Positions 52,551 to 60,555 of a stretch of DNA of 64,000 nt are shown piece after piece. The stretch comes from Bacteroidales bacterium (lineage in GTDB: Bacteria; Bacteroidota; Bacteroidia; Bacteroidales; Tenuifilaceae), in the NCBI GenBank assembly GCA_013376985.1, contig JACABB010000008.1:62001-126000 (forward strand), written 5' to 3'. Numbering within the stretch: the first letter of the stretch is position 1; the number at the start of each line of letters is the position of its first letter. The notes beneath the pieces are model-generated. The model did not search any database, was not told the DNA's origin, and was given only the letters and a program-made list of their open reading frames with translations. A program made the position numbers and the translations under genes.

Positions 52551-53115
52551 TCTTCTTCTTATTAAAGAAATTCATGGTTCGCTCAATTCCAATAGTGCCA
52601 AAACTCAATACTATTTCACAGGCTTTTTGAAGTCGCTCAGGGAGTAGTTTTTTCTCTTCATCATCCCATTCACCTAAAACATAGTCAACCTGATAACCTT
52701 TAGGGAAATTCCCCCCAATTCCAAATCTTAACCTTGAATAATTCTGAGTCTCAAGAATGCCATCAATGCTTTTTAGTCCATTATGTCCCCCATCGCTACC
52801 GCCAGCTCTTAAGCGTAAACTACCCAATGGCAAGGCAATATCATCAACAATAACTAATAGATTCTCAATGGGAATTTTTTCTTTCTGAAGCCAATAACTA
52901 ACTGCCTTACCGCTCAGATTCATATAGGTTGAAGGCTTTAGAAGAATAAAGGTTCTTCCCTTATGCTTTAACTCTGAAGTAAAGCCATAACGGGTATCTT
53001 TAAAAGAAATATTGGACGCTCTTGCTAAGGCGTCCAATACCATAAACCCAATATTATGTCGGGTATTGGAATATTCAGAACCAATATTACCTAACCCCGC
53101 AATTAAGTATTTCAA
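52531..53115 (-). CDS. pth: Peptidyl-tRNA hydrolase
   Basis: A 194-residue enzyme that frees tRNA from drop-off peptidyl-tRNA. It has [21 protein letters not shown] at the start (Asn and catalytic His near 21), [15 protein letters not shown] near 57 and [24 protein letters not shown] near 92. It lies between rplY (23-base spacer) and the hslR-like gene, a translation-quality cluster. Confidence 0.95.
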   Translation of the reverse strand: MKYLIAGLGNIGSEYSNTRHNIGFMVLDALARASNISFKDTRYGFTSELKHKGRTFILLKPSTYMNLSGKAVSYWLQKEKIPIENLLVIVDDIALPLGSLRLRAGGSDGGHNGLKSIDGILETQNYSRLRFGIGGNFPKGYQVDYVLGEWDDEEKKLLPERLQKACEIVLSFGTIGIERTMNFFNKKKNGEGEQ

Positions 53116-53138
53116 AACCTAATTGTATTAATTTTATT

Positions 53139-53738
53139 TTATGCCTTATTCTCCGCAGCAGGTGCAGCAGCAGCTTCCTCAACGGTTCCCTTGGCTGCTC
53201 TTGTTAACTGTACAGATGCAACAACAGTAGATTTAAGATCAATAAGTTCTACGTTTTTAAAATTCAGATCTCCAACCATTATGGTTTTGCCAAGACCAAG
53301 GTTTGTAACATCTACCTCAAGTATTTCTGGTAATTCTTGTGGAAATCCACATGCGCGAAGTTTCCGGGTAATAAGAAGCACTTTACCCCCTTGTTTTGCA
53401 CCTTCGGCTTGACCTGTTAACAAAACAGGCAATGCTACAGTAACTTTCTTATCATCAAAAACGTGAAGAAAATCGATATGAAGAATTTTATCTGAAACGG
53501 GATGAAACTGAATATCTTTTACAATAGATTCATAAATTTTCCCATCAATGTTTATATTTACGATATGAACAGTAGGAGTGTAAACAATTGGTCTTAAATC
53601 TCTTTCGTTAACAACGATCATAACATTAACATCACCACCATACAGAATTGCAGGTACCTGCTCATTCTTACGGTAAACCTTTGCCATTTTCTTACCTGTT
53701 TCGCTTCTCAACGAACCCTTAATTTCGATAGTTTTCAT
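53139..53738 (-). CDS. rplY: 50S ribosomal protein L25/general stress protein Ctc
   Basis: A 199-residue long-form L25. The N-terminal 5S rRNA-binding domain begins IEIKGSLRSETGKKMAKVYR, followed by QVPAILYGG and HIDFLHV. The C-terminal TL5/Ctc domain carries LPVLLTGQAEGAKQGGKV and LPEILEVDVTNLGLGKTI, and the tail is Ala/Glu-rich. The preceding spacer of about 160 bases holds a GC-rich structured leader. Confidence 0.95.
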   Translation of the reverse strand: MKTIEIKGSLRSETGKKMAKVYRKNEQVPAILYGGDVNVMIVVNERDLRPIVYTPTVHIVNINIDGKIYESIVKDIQFHPVSDKILHIDFLHVFDDKKVTVALPVLLTGQAEGAKQGGKVLLITRKLRACGFPQELPEILEVDVTNLGLGKTIMVGDLNFKNVELIDLKSTVVASVQLTRAAKGTVEEAAAAPAAENKA

Positions 53739-53776
53739 TTTAATTTTAATAATAAGTTAATAATAAGCATTACTCA

Positions 53777-53844
53777 GGGCTGCCCCTCAATTTCTAGCCA
53801 GCCCCCCATCACGCCATTATTCTTGAGGGGATAAAATTGGGCTG
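53777..53844 (-). promoter_or_regulatory. Structured GC-rich leader upstream of rplY
   Basis: In the mRNA direction the order is CAGCCC (53844-53839), CCCCTCAA (53830-53823), GGGCTG (53804-53799), TTGAGGGG (53790-53783), CAGCCC (53782-53777). The 8-base pair and the first GGGCTG pairing interlock as an H-type pseudoknot, while the last CAGCCC offers a competing partner. It could be a prs terminator remnant or an autoregulatory leader of rplY. There is no T-run, so a simple terminator is unlikely. Confidence 0.45.
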
Positions 53845-53897
53845 CAAATATAGCAACCAAAGATCAAAAAATCAAATCAGTAAGTTATTTAGACAAA

Positions 53898-54845
53898 CTA
53901 AATAATGAATTTTGTGCTAATAGATTGATAATTGTAAACTTTGCGAATTACATCAGCAAAAAGATCGGCAACAGACAGAACCTTAATTTTACTAGTGTCC
54001 TTATCTTTACGAAGTGGTATTGTATCGGTAACAACTAGTTCTGTAATCTTTGATTCTGCAATTCGTTCATATGCAGGGCCAGAAAGCACTGCGTGAGTTG
54101 CTACAGCTCTAACACTTATTGCACCTCGAGCAATCATCATATCCGCTGCTTTTGTTATTGTTCCTGCTGTATCTATCATATCATCAAGAATAACAACATT
54201 CTTTCCTTCAACATCACCTATAGCTGTCATTTCGCCAACCTGATTTGCCCTATCTCTATTTTTATGACAAATCACCAATGATGAATCTAAGAATCGAGCG
54301 TAAGCATTTGCTCTTTTGGCACCCCCCATATCTGGTGCTGCAATTGCTATGTTATTAAGGTTAAGGTTTTTGATATATGGTACAAATATTGAAGAGGCAT
54401 AAAGGTGATCAACAGGAACATCAAAAAAACCTTGAATTTGATCAGCATGAAGATCCATAGTCATTACTCTGTCAACACCGGCAGCACATAAAAGATTGGC
54501 AACGAGTTTAGCTCCAATTGCTACTCGTGGCCTATCCTTTCGATCCTGACGAGCCCAGCCAAAGTATGGTAAAACGGCCACAACTTTATAAGCAGATGCT
54601 CTATGAGCCGCATCAACCATTAAAAGTAATTCAAAAAGATTATCCGTAGGCGCAAAAGTTGATTGGATAATAAAAACCGTTGCACCTCTTACAGATTCAT
54701 CATAAGCAGTACTAAATTCACCATCGCTAAAAACGGTGACAGAGGATTTCCCCATTTCAACACCAAAACTTTTTGCAATATTCTCCGAGAGATAACGAGA
54801 ATTGCGACCTGTGAAGAATTTTATTGCGTGATCAGAAGTAGGCAT
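53898..54845 (-). CDS. prs: Ribose-phosphate pyrophosphokinase
   Basis: The start is set at 54845 (MPTSDHAIKFFTGRNSRYLSE); the frame could run to 54896, but those 17 residues do not look like the family. FSDGEFSTAYDESVRGATVF, FGWARQDRKDRPRVAIGAKL, MTMDLHADQIQGFFDVP and the PRPP loop VVILDDMIDTAGT are all present. It makes PRPP for nucleotide, His and Trp synthesis. A TAATTTTG -7-like element lies at 54882-54875. Confidence 0.94.
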   Translation of the reverse strand: MPTSDHAIKFFTGRNSRYLSENIAKSFGVEMGKSSVTVFSDGEFSTAYDESVRGATVFIIQSTFAPTDNLFELLLMVDAAHRASAYKVVAVLPYFGWARQDRKDRPRVAIGAKLVANLLCAAGVDRVMTMDLHADQIQGFFDVPVDHLYASSIFVPYIKNLNLNNIAIAAPDMGGAKRANAYARFLDSSLVICHKNRDRANQVGEMTAIGDVEGKNVVILDDMIDTAGTITKAADMMIARGAISVRAVATHAVLSGPAYERIAESKITELVVTDTIPLRKDKDTSKIKVLSVADLFADVIRKVYNYQSISTKFII

Positions 54846-54904
54846 AAAGAATGTTTGTCTAGGTTTTCTTGTCGCAAAATTAAAAAAAAATAGCAATTTT
54901 TTCT

Positions 54905-55522
54905 TTAATTCACCTTAAGAAAACTTTTTGACTTTGTATTAATTTCCTCTATGAATTCAATTATTTCGTCACGCCCAGTACGGGTAACCGCCGAGCATGT
55001 AAATATTTTTGGCAGTTCCTCCCAATAGTTTAACATTTCCTTTTTATATATTGCTATGTTACTTTGAAGAGTAGGTGTATTTATTTTATCTGTTTTTGTA
55101 AAAATAAGTGCAAATGGTATTTGATTCTTTCCCAACCAACTAATAAACTCCGTATCAATCTTCTGAGGTTCAAGTCTTGAATCAATAAGTACAAATAGGC
55201 AATACAAATTTTCCCTGTTTTGTATATAACTAGTAATCATTTCTGAGAAAACTTTTCTTGAGGTTTTTGATACTTTAGCATATCCATAACCCGGTAAATC
55301 TACAATATACCATTTTTCGTTAATCAAAAAATGGTTGATTATTTGTGTTTTACCTGGAGTTTGAGAAACTTTGGCAAGAGTTTTAATCCCTGTTATCATG
55401 TTGATAAGTGATGACTTACCTACATTTGATCGTCCAATAAATGCGTACTCTGGCAAAGATGGTTTTGGACATTTATCAATACTAGGGCTACTTATAACGA
55501 ACTTAGCAGATCGAATCACCAT
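54905..55522 (-). CDS. engB: Ribosome biogenesis GTP-binding protein YsxC/EngB
   Basis: A 205-residue TrmE-Era-type GTPase. The P-loop GRSNVGKSSLINM is at 30-42, the switch/G3 region is WYIVDLPGYGYAK, G4 is IFTKTDKI and G5 is CSAVTRTG. It is needed for 50S assembly and binds ribosomes in the cytoplasm. It lies just upstream of prs on the same strand (59-base gap to the prs start). Confidence 0.95.
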   Translation of the reverse strand: MVIRSAKFVISSPSIDKCPKPSLPEYAFIGRSNVGKSSLINMITGIKTLAKVSQTPGKTQIINHFLINEKWYIVDLPGYGYAKVSKTSRKVFSEMITSYIQNRENLYCLFVLIDSRLEPQKIDTEFISWLGKNQIPFALIFTKTDKINTPTLQSNIAIYKKEMLNYWEELPKIFTCSAVTRTGRDEIIEFIEEINTKSKSFLKVN

Positions 55523-55767
55523 GGTGTAAACTATTTATTAAAGTTTAATTTAATAATCGTCCCAGATTATCGTTACAAAGATACAGCACTTATTCTCACA
55601 AAACCAAACTCATTGTGCTAATATTCTGAATGTCTGAAATTTATTAAAACACATGTTTTATGATACAAGTACATTCCAAACTCTGTATGTAAAAATACTT
55701 AATCTCATTGTCTATGGTTTCTGATGAAACCATTTAATCCAATATTTTTATCGAGGATGTAATTGTT
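55523..55767. other. Gene-free spacer
   Basis: The region before engB holds no recognisable gene, tRNA or repeat. The engB promoter should be here but no full consensus was found. Confidence 0.5.
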
Positions 55768-55798
55768 AAAAAAAACCGAACGGAGGGAATGTTCGGTT
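55768..55798 (-). terminator. Rho-independent terminator after the dipeptidase gene
   Basis: Eight-base arms AACCGAAC (55774-55781) and complement (55791-55798) enclose a 9-base loop, followed on the minus strand by eight Ts (55775-55768). It lies about 85 bases after the stop at 55883. Confidence 0.85.
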
Positions 55799-55882
55799 CA
55801 GAATCCTCTAACGGAGAGTTTAAACAACAAAGGTATGTGCTATACTAAATATAAGGAGTCCATTACAAATATAAAAGCACAT

Positions 55883-57118
55883 TTACATTTCAGAAAGAGC
55901 CTGAACTTCTCTAAAAACTTTCAGAAAATTTTCGCCCCAAATTTTTTTGATATCATCATCGGAATAACCCCTTCGGAGTAGTTCAACAGTAATATTCATC
56001 ATCTCCGAAGCATCCTTACACCCATCAACACCGCCACCACCATCAAAATCAGTCCCAATCCCAACATGATCAATACCCATTACTTTAACCATATGATCAA
56101 TGTGATCAACAACATCAGAAACTGTAGCTAGTTTTTGAGGATATCTTTCCTCTATTTCATGCCATTCAATTGATACTAAACTATCCTGCTTGGGTGTTAA
56201 ATCCTGAAAGTTGTCATATTTTTTCCTTAAAGCCATCCTCGCGCTATCTCTCTTAGGCGTTTTTTCGATTTTTTTAACATAATCACTAAGTATACACATC
56301 TGAACAACACCTCCTTTTGCTGCTAACTTTTGCAGCATTTCATCGCTTAAGTTACGAGGGTTGTTACAAATTGCTCTTGAGCAACTGTGGGAGGCAATAA
56401 CTGGAGCAGATGAAAGTTCGAGAACATCAAAAAACGATTTGTCGGAAATATGGGAAACATCAACAATCATACCTAGTTTATTCATCTCCTTAACCACCTC
56501 ACGACCAAATTCGCTAAGACCATTTTTATTTAAAGTATCACTATCGGTAGATGATGTGCATATCTGATTATTTCTGGTATGGCAAAGGGTTACATATCTT
56601 GCCCCTAGATCATAATATTTTTTCAGCAATGAAATATCTGTCCCAATCGGATAACCATTCTCAATTCCAATATATATTGCCCTCTTTCCCTCTTTTTTTA
56701 GTTTATAAATATCATCGGGATCTGTTGCAATTGCTGCTCTGTTTGGGAAACGAGCAACCTGTGTATGAATTGCATCAAGTATTTCTAAAGCACGTTTGTT
56801 AACTTTTTCATATTTGTCGGTATTACACTCGCCTTGAGAAGTAAACACAGCAAAGAATGCAGCATCAAGACTCCCTTTTTCCATTTTAAGCAAATCGACT
56901 CGACTTCCACGAGCAGTGTTCTTCTCACCACTAAAATCAAAGCCACGACGAATAAAATTCATTGGGGTATCATTATGAGTATCAATAGTTACCATTTTTT
57001 TATGCAACGCTACTGCATGCTCATACAATTCCGCTCTTGTTGGCTTTTTATGTCCATTATTGCAGGAAAAAAGAATTCCAACACAGAGAACCAAAGTAAC
57101 AATTTGAATTTTTCTCAT
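55883..57118 (-). CDS. Membrane dipeptidase (M19) lipoprotein
   Basis: The start at 57118 (MRKIQIVTLVLCVGILFSCN) gives a lipoprotein signal with lipobox ILFS-Cys; the frame reaches 57160 but with an unsuitable leader. The zinc-site motifs of renal-dipeptidase-type enzymes are present: the H-x-D of DTHNDTPMN, the Glu of YIGIENGYPIG, the His of VDVSHISDKS, then SHSCSRAICNNPRN and GIGTDFDGGGG. It should cleave dipeptides at the outer face of the envelope. Confidence 0.93.
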   Translation of the reverse strand: MRKIQIVTLVLCVGILFSCNNGHKKPTRAELYEHAVALHKKMVTIDTHNDTPMNFIRRGFDFSGEKNTARGSRVDLLKMEKGSLDAAFFAVFTSQGECNTDKYEKVNKRALEILDAIHTQVARFPNRAAIATDPDDIYKLKKEGKRAIYIGIENGYPIGTDISLLKKYYDLGARYVTLCHTRNNQICTSSTDSDTLNKNGLSEFGREVVKEMNKLGMIVDVSHISDKSFFDVLELSSAPVIASHSCSRAICNNPRNLSDEMLQKLAAKGGVVQMCILSDYVKKIEKTPKRDSARMALRKKYDNFQDLTPKQDSLVSIEWHEIEERYPQKLATVSDVVDHIDHMVKVMGIDHVGIGTDFDGGGGVDGCKDASEMMNITVELLRRGYSDDDIKKIWGENFLKVFREVQALSEM

Positions 57119-57301
57119 AAAACAGTTTTTCAATTTAGTTTTGGTTGATTTGTTTGACAATGGGCTGATTAATTAGTTTAATGCATATAAATTAATTTAG
57201 GGGATTGGTTGATAAAATTATTGCTCGAATATTGAAATTCGTAATCATTTAATCGAAAATGACTAGAATGAGTTTACAAAAAGCAAATAACTGTCTGATT
57301 T

Positions 57302-59122
57302 TTAGTTGCTATTAGTCTCTTCTTTTTCAAAGGTATAATCGGAAAGGTTAAATCGATCTAATAAAGATTTGTCGTTAATTTCCTTTGAAAGCGAGGTAAT
57401 GGTATCGATTGGTACCTGAAAGAGGTCTAGGATAAGAAGGCCATCCAAAGCATCATTAAATTTGGGATCGACATTAAAACTGATTATTTTCCCATTTAGT
57501 TTGACATACTTTTTCAAAAGTACAGGCATCCTAAAGTCATCGGGTTCAATATCTTTAATTAAATTATCAAGTCTACTTATATCGCTACAATTATTGAATA
57601 TTATATCGTAGTCCTCCTTATTTATGGGAACACGAAACATATTGCGTGGCTTGATATACCGAGCAAAATCCTGATTGTAATAGTTGGATTTCATGAAGGA
57701 AATTATCAGCCCCTTTGTATAACTCGAAAATCTGTTCGATATGCTTACTGGGCCAATAAGGTATCGATATTCCGGATTCTTAATCAAGAAATATAAAATC
57801 CCTTTCCAAAGTAAAAATAGGGGTAATGGTTTACGTTGATAATCTTTTACAATGAATGATCTACCAAGTTCAATGCTTTGCTCAAGGATATATGAGAATT
57901 TATCATCGATTTTAAATAAACTATTAATATAAAATCCTTTCACTCCATATCTATCAAGTATTTCTTTCCCTTTTCCTGCTCTATACGCACCAACAATCCT
58001 CTTCTCGTCATCGTCCCAAATAAATAGTTGCCAGTAGTATAAGTCAAATTCATCAATATCAATTGAACGATTTGTTCCCTCTCCAACATCACGAAAGGTC
58101 TCCTCGCGTAGGCGACCAATTTCTGTCATTAAGTTAGGCATTTCAACAGAAGGGGCGCAAATCACACTAAAATTCTTACTCTTAAAAAGAAGATAGCGAT
58201 TCTGAAGTTTTTCCACTTCACATTCAATCATCTCCTTGGGTGCAGGTGCTATGATTGGTTCAGGTTTTTCTGATGGTTTTAATTTATAGTTGAAGAAATT
58301 ACTAACCTCAATGGTAGATCCAAGCGCATAAGTTTTTAATCTCAGAAATCTTCCAAATCGCTCAATATCTGTATATTCACTTTGATCCTGAACTGATATA
58401 GGATTGCCGATGCGAATTTTGATAACTTTGTTCCTTTTATTAAGCATCTCCGATGGTAGTTTGGCTGTACGGAGCGACGGATGAATTAAACCAAGCAGAT
58501 GAAACAATCTACTATTAGTTCCTTGAAAATAAATGGGAACAACTGGCACCTCTGCTTTTCTAATAAATTTAATCATGGAAAGCTGCCATTGACGATCAAC
58601 AGCTCCTTCATCCTCATTATTATGATAGGTTGAAACTTCTCCGGCAGGGAAAATCCCTAACGCTTTGCCCTCCCTAATATGGTTTAATGCGTTTTTAATT
58701 CCACCAACGCTATTAAACTTGTTATTTTTCCCCTCAAAAGGATCGACAGGGATAATAAATTCTTGAAGTTGAGGTATTCTCTGAATAAGGTAATTTCCTA
58801 AATTTTTAAAGTCAGGTCGAACCTCAGCCATTAACTTAATGCTTAACATGCCGTCGATTCCACCATAGGGATGGTTTGATATCGCAATGAATGGTCCCGT
58901 TTTAGGGATTCTTTTAAGCTCCTCGGGATTGATTTCAAATTTTACCTGAATTGAATCTAATGCTGAATTAAGAAAATCTAATCCTTGCTTATTGGCTATT
59001 TTGGTATACAACTGATTAACTTTATTCAGCCTAAGCAGTATCATAAGTAATCTTGCGATACTATTTCCCCCAATTTTAAGATTCGCTGCTCTCTTAAGTT
59101 CTTCCCTATCGAATAGACTCAT
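57302..59122 (-). CDS. Bifunctional O-/N-acyltransferase for aminolipids (OlsF/GlsF-like)
   Basis: A 606-residue fusion. The N-terminal half (about 1-270) is a PlsC-like acyltransferase with ISNHPYGGIDGM (His84, Asp90, H-x5-D) and FPAGEVSTYHN. The C-terminal half (about 300-520) is a GNAT domain of the hemolysin/OlsB type (REETFRDVGEGTNRSID, FDLYYWQLFIWDDDEKRIVG). OlsF of Flavobacterium and Serratia has the same order and makes ornithine or glycine lipids in two acylation steps; Bacteroides uses two separate genes (GlsB, GlsA). The product lipid here (ornithine-, glycine- or serine-glycine type) cannot be told from sequence. The lone paralogue of the N-terminal half is at 2834. Confidence 0.85.
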   Translation of the reverse strand: MSLFDREELKRAANLKIGGNSIARLLMILLRLNKVNQLYTKIANKQGLDFLNSALDSIQVKFEINPEELKRIPKTGPFIAISNHPYGGIDGMLSIKLMAEVRPDFKNLGNYLIQRIPQLQEFIIPVDPFEGKNNKFNSVGGIKNALNHIREGKALGIFPAGEVSTYHNNEDEGAVDRQWQLSMIKFIRKAEVPVVPIYFQGTNSRLFHLLGLIHPSLRTAKLPSEMLNKRNKVIKIRIGNPISVQDQSEYTDIERFGRFLRLKTYALGSTIEVSNFFNYKLKPSEKPEPIIAPAPKEMIECEVEKLQNRYLLFKSKNFSVICAPSVEMPNLMTEIGRLREETFRDVGEGTNRSIDIDEFDLYYWQLFIWDDDEKRIVGAYRAGKGKEILDRYGVKGFYINSLFKIDDKFSYILEQSIELGRSFIVKDYQRKPLPLFLLWKGILYFLIKNPEYRYLIGPVSISNRFSSYTKGLIISFMKSNYYNQDFARYIKPRNMFRVPINKEDYDIIFNNCSDISRLDNLIKDIEPDDFRMPVLLKKYVKLNGKIISFNVDPKFNDALDGLLILDLFQVPIDTITSLSKEINDKSLLDRFNLSDYTFEKEETNSN

Positions 59123-59126
59123 TTTC

Positions 59127-59354
59127 TTAACAAATAAAATTTAAAATAATCGGGATACCAAATAAATTAACAGATACAAATCCAAAAAAACATACAAATG
59201 AATAATTAAGTCGCACTACGACTAATCTATTATTCAGCCCATTAACTTTTTTTAAATCTCTGAAAATCCGAACCACACCGAGCAAAAATACAAAAAAAAC
59301 AATAACTAGTTCAAATCCTTTAATCCCTAAAAAGAAACTTATAATAAAGCCCAT
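59127..59354 (-). CDS. Possible small two-span membrane protein
   Basis: This 75-residue frame is very hydrophobic, with spans at about 3-30 (IISFFLGIKGFELVIVFFVF) and 50-73, and a short basic middle part (RIFRDLKKVNGLNNR). It ends only 4 bases before the OlsF-like start codon, the spacing of a translationally coupled pair. It could help the acyltransferase at the membrane, but no family is recognised and high T content alone can produce such frames. Confidence 0.4.
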   Translation of the reverse strand: MGFIISFFLGIKGFELVIVFFVFLLGVVRIFRDLKKVNGLNNRLVVVRLNYSFVCFFGFVSVNLFGIPIILNFIC

Positions 59355-59516
59355 TCAAAGTTGTTCTTTATTATCAACATTATATATAGATTATTGGATT
59401 TCATAAGCAGTAACCATAACACGTTACTAAATTATCAACAACTTTTCGTTTTAAAAGTTGTTGATGTTTTAAATGAAATCCTATTAAAAGTTTTATAATC
59501 AACCCAAACATTCTTT

Positions 59517-59524
59517 TAACTTTG
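59517..59524 (+). promoter_or_regulatory. Probable -7 element of the secreted-protein gene
   Basis: TAACTTTG fits TAnnTTTG and lies 30 bases before the start at 59555. The -33 region is only T-rich (TTTT at 59491-59494), so this is a weak promoter call. Confidence 0.4.
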
Positions 59525-59554
59525 CAATTAGAAATAACTTTAAAACCACATAAA

Positions 59555-60403
59555 ATGAAAAAAATAGTTTTTTTAACCCTTTTGGTTAGTTTTTGTATAT
59601 CCTCCTTTGCTGAGCGAAACCTTGTAAGATCCGAGGATGTTAAAGCTTTTTTGAAATCTACAACATATGTTGTATTAGAGGATAATCCTATGTCGGGCTA
59701 TAATTTTAAAATTAAAGATGCCGTTGAGAAATCTTGGACAATAACACCGCACAAATTTATTACTACAAAGGAGTTTGAAACAATGCGTCAGGATATCGAT
59801 AAATCATTTTTGGTTCTTGTTCAAATGAAATTTGATAAAGACAAAATTCCTGCAGTATATAATTTTCTTAGCCTATCAATGGGTGCTGCCGTAAAAAAAA
59901 TTACCGATATGCCCGATGTTTGTTCTGTTCCATTGAGCTATTTTAGCGTTCCTGAAGATGATTACATCTATAAAATCGAAAGTTTGATCCGTTTCATGCA
60001 AAATCACATTAAACTTATCGATCAAAATCCCACTCTTATTAAGAATAATATCTTTGAGTATTACAATAAAAACACCAAGGACATCAAAGGGAAAGAGCTA
60101 TGGGTTGTAGAGAATGATTTGGAGAAAAGTACTAGAGCTCTTGCCGAAATCAGAAAAAATTACTCGTACACCGTTAAAGTTGTGACCTCTGAGAATATTG
60201 AGAAGGCAATTGCAGAAAAAAATCCAAATGTTGTTTTCCTTCATAAAGTTGGCCCATCTGGAACAAGATTACAGGCTCGTTGCTATAAAATAGTTATGGG
60301 TGCTGGTGACGACCAAATCTACTATTTCGATTACCATACTATTACAAAATCGGAGGGTGATGGTTTGCTCAATTCAGATTTCAAAAAGATGGGAAGAAAA
60401 TAA
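59555..60403 (+). CDS. Secreted protein of unknown function
   Basis: The start at 59555 (MKKIVFLTLLVSFCISSFAE) gives a clear signal peptide; upstream residues in the frame fall before the -7 element leader. The mature part has about 260 residues, rich in Lys and Asp, with motifs such as SFLVLVQMKFDKDKIPAVYN and VVFLHKVGPSGTRLQARCYK. It shows alternating beta and alpha elements but no recognised domain. A strong terminator follows at 60427, so it is probably a single-gene transcript. Confidence 0.78.
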   Translation: MKKIVFLTLLVSFCISSFAERNLVRSEDVKAFLKSTTYVVLEDNPMSGYNFKIKDAVEKSWTITPHKFITTKEFETMRQDIDKSFLVLVQMKFDKDKIPAVYNFLSLSMGAAVKKITDMPDVCSVPLSYFSVPEDDYIYKIESLIRFMQNHIKLIDQNPTLIKNNIFEYYNKNTKDIKGKELWVVENDLEKSTRALAEIRKNYSYTVKVVTSENIEKAIAEKNPNVVFLHKVGPSGTRLQARCYKIVMGAGDDQIYYFDYHTITKSEGDGLLNSDFKKMGRK

Positions 60404-60426
60404 ATTTTAAAGATTTTTATAGCATG

Positions 60427-60467
60427 CCGCTGTCTGGTGTAATATTTTTACCGACAGCGGTTATTTT
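60427..60467 (+). terminator. Rho-independent terminator
   Basis: Arms CCGCTGTC (60427-60434) and complement (60453-60460), extended by GGT/ACC after a one-base bulge, are followed by TTATTTTT. It lies 23 bases after the stop of the secreted-protein gene. Confidence 0.82.
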
Positions 60468-60555
60468 TGAAACGATGGTTTATATTCATATAAGCCTAAT
60501 AATTACGATGAAAATAAAATATTTAGGTATAAATAAAATCGATCAATAAAATAAT

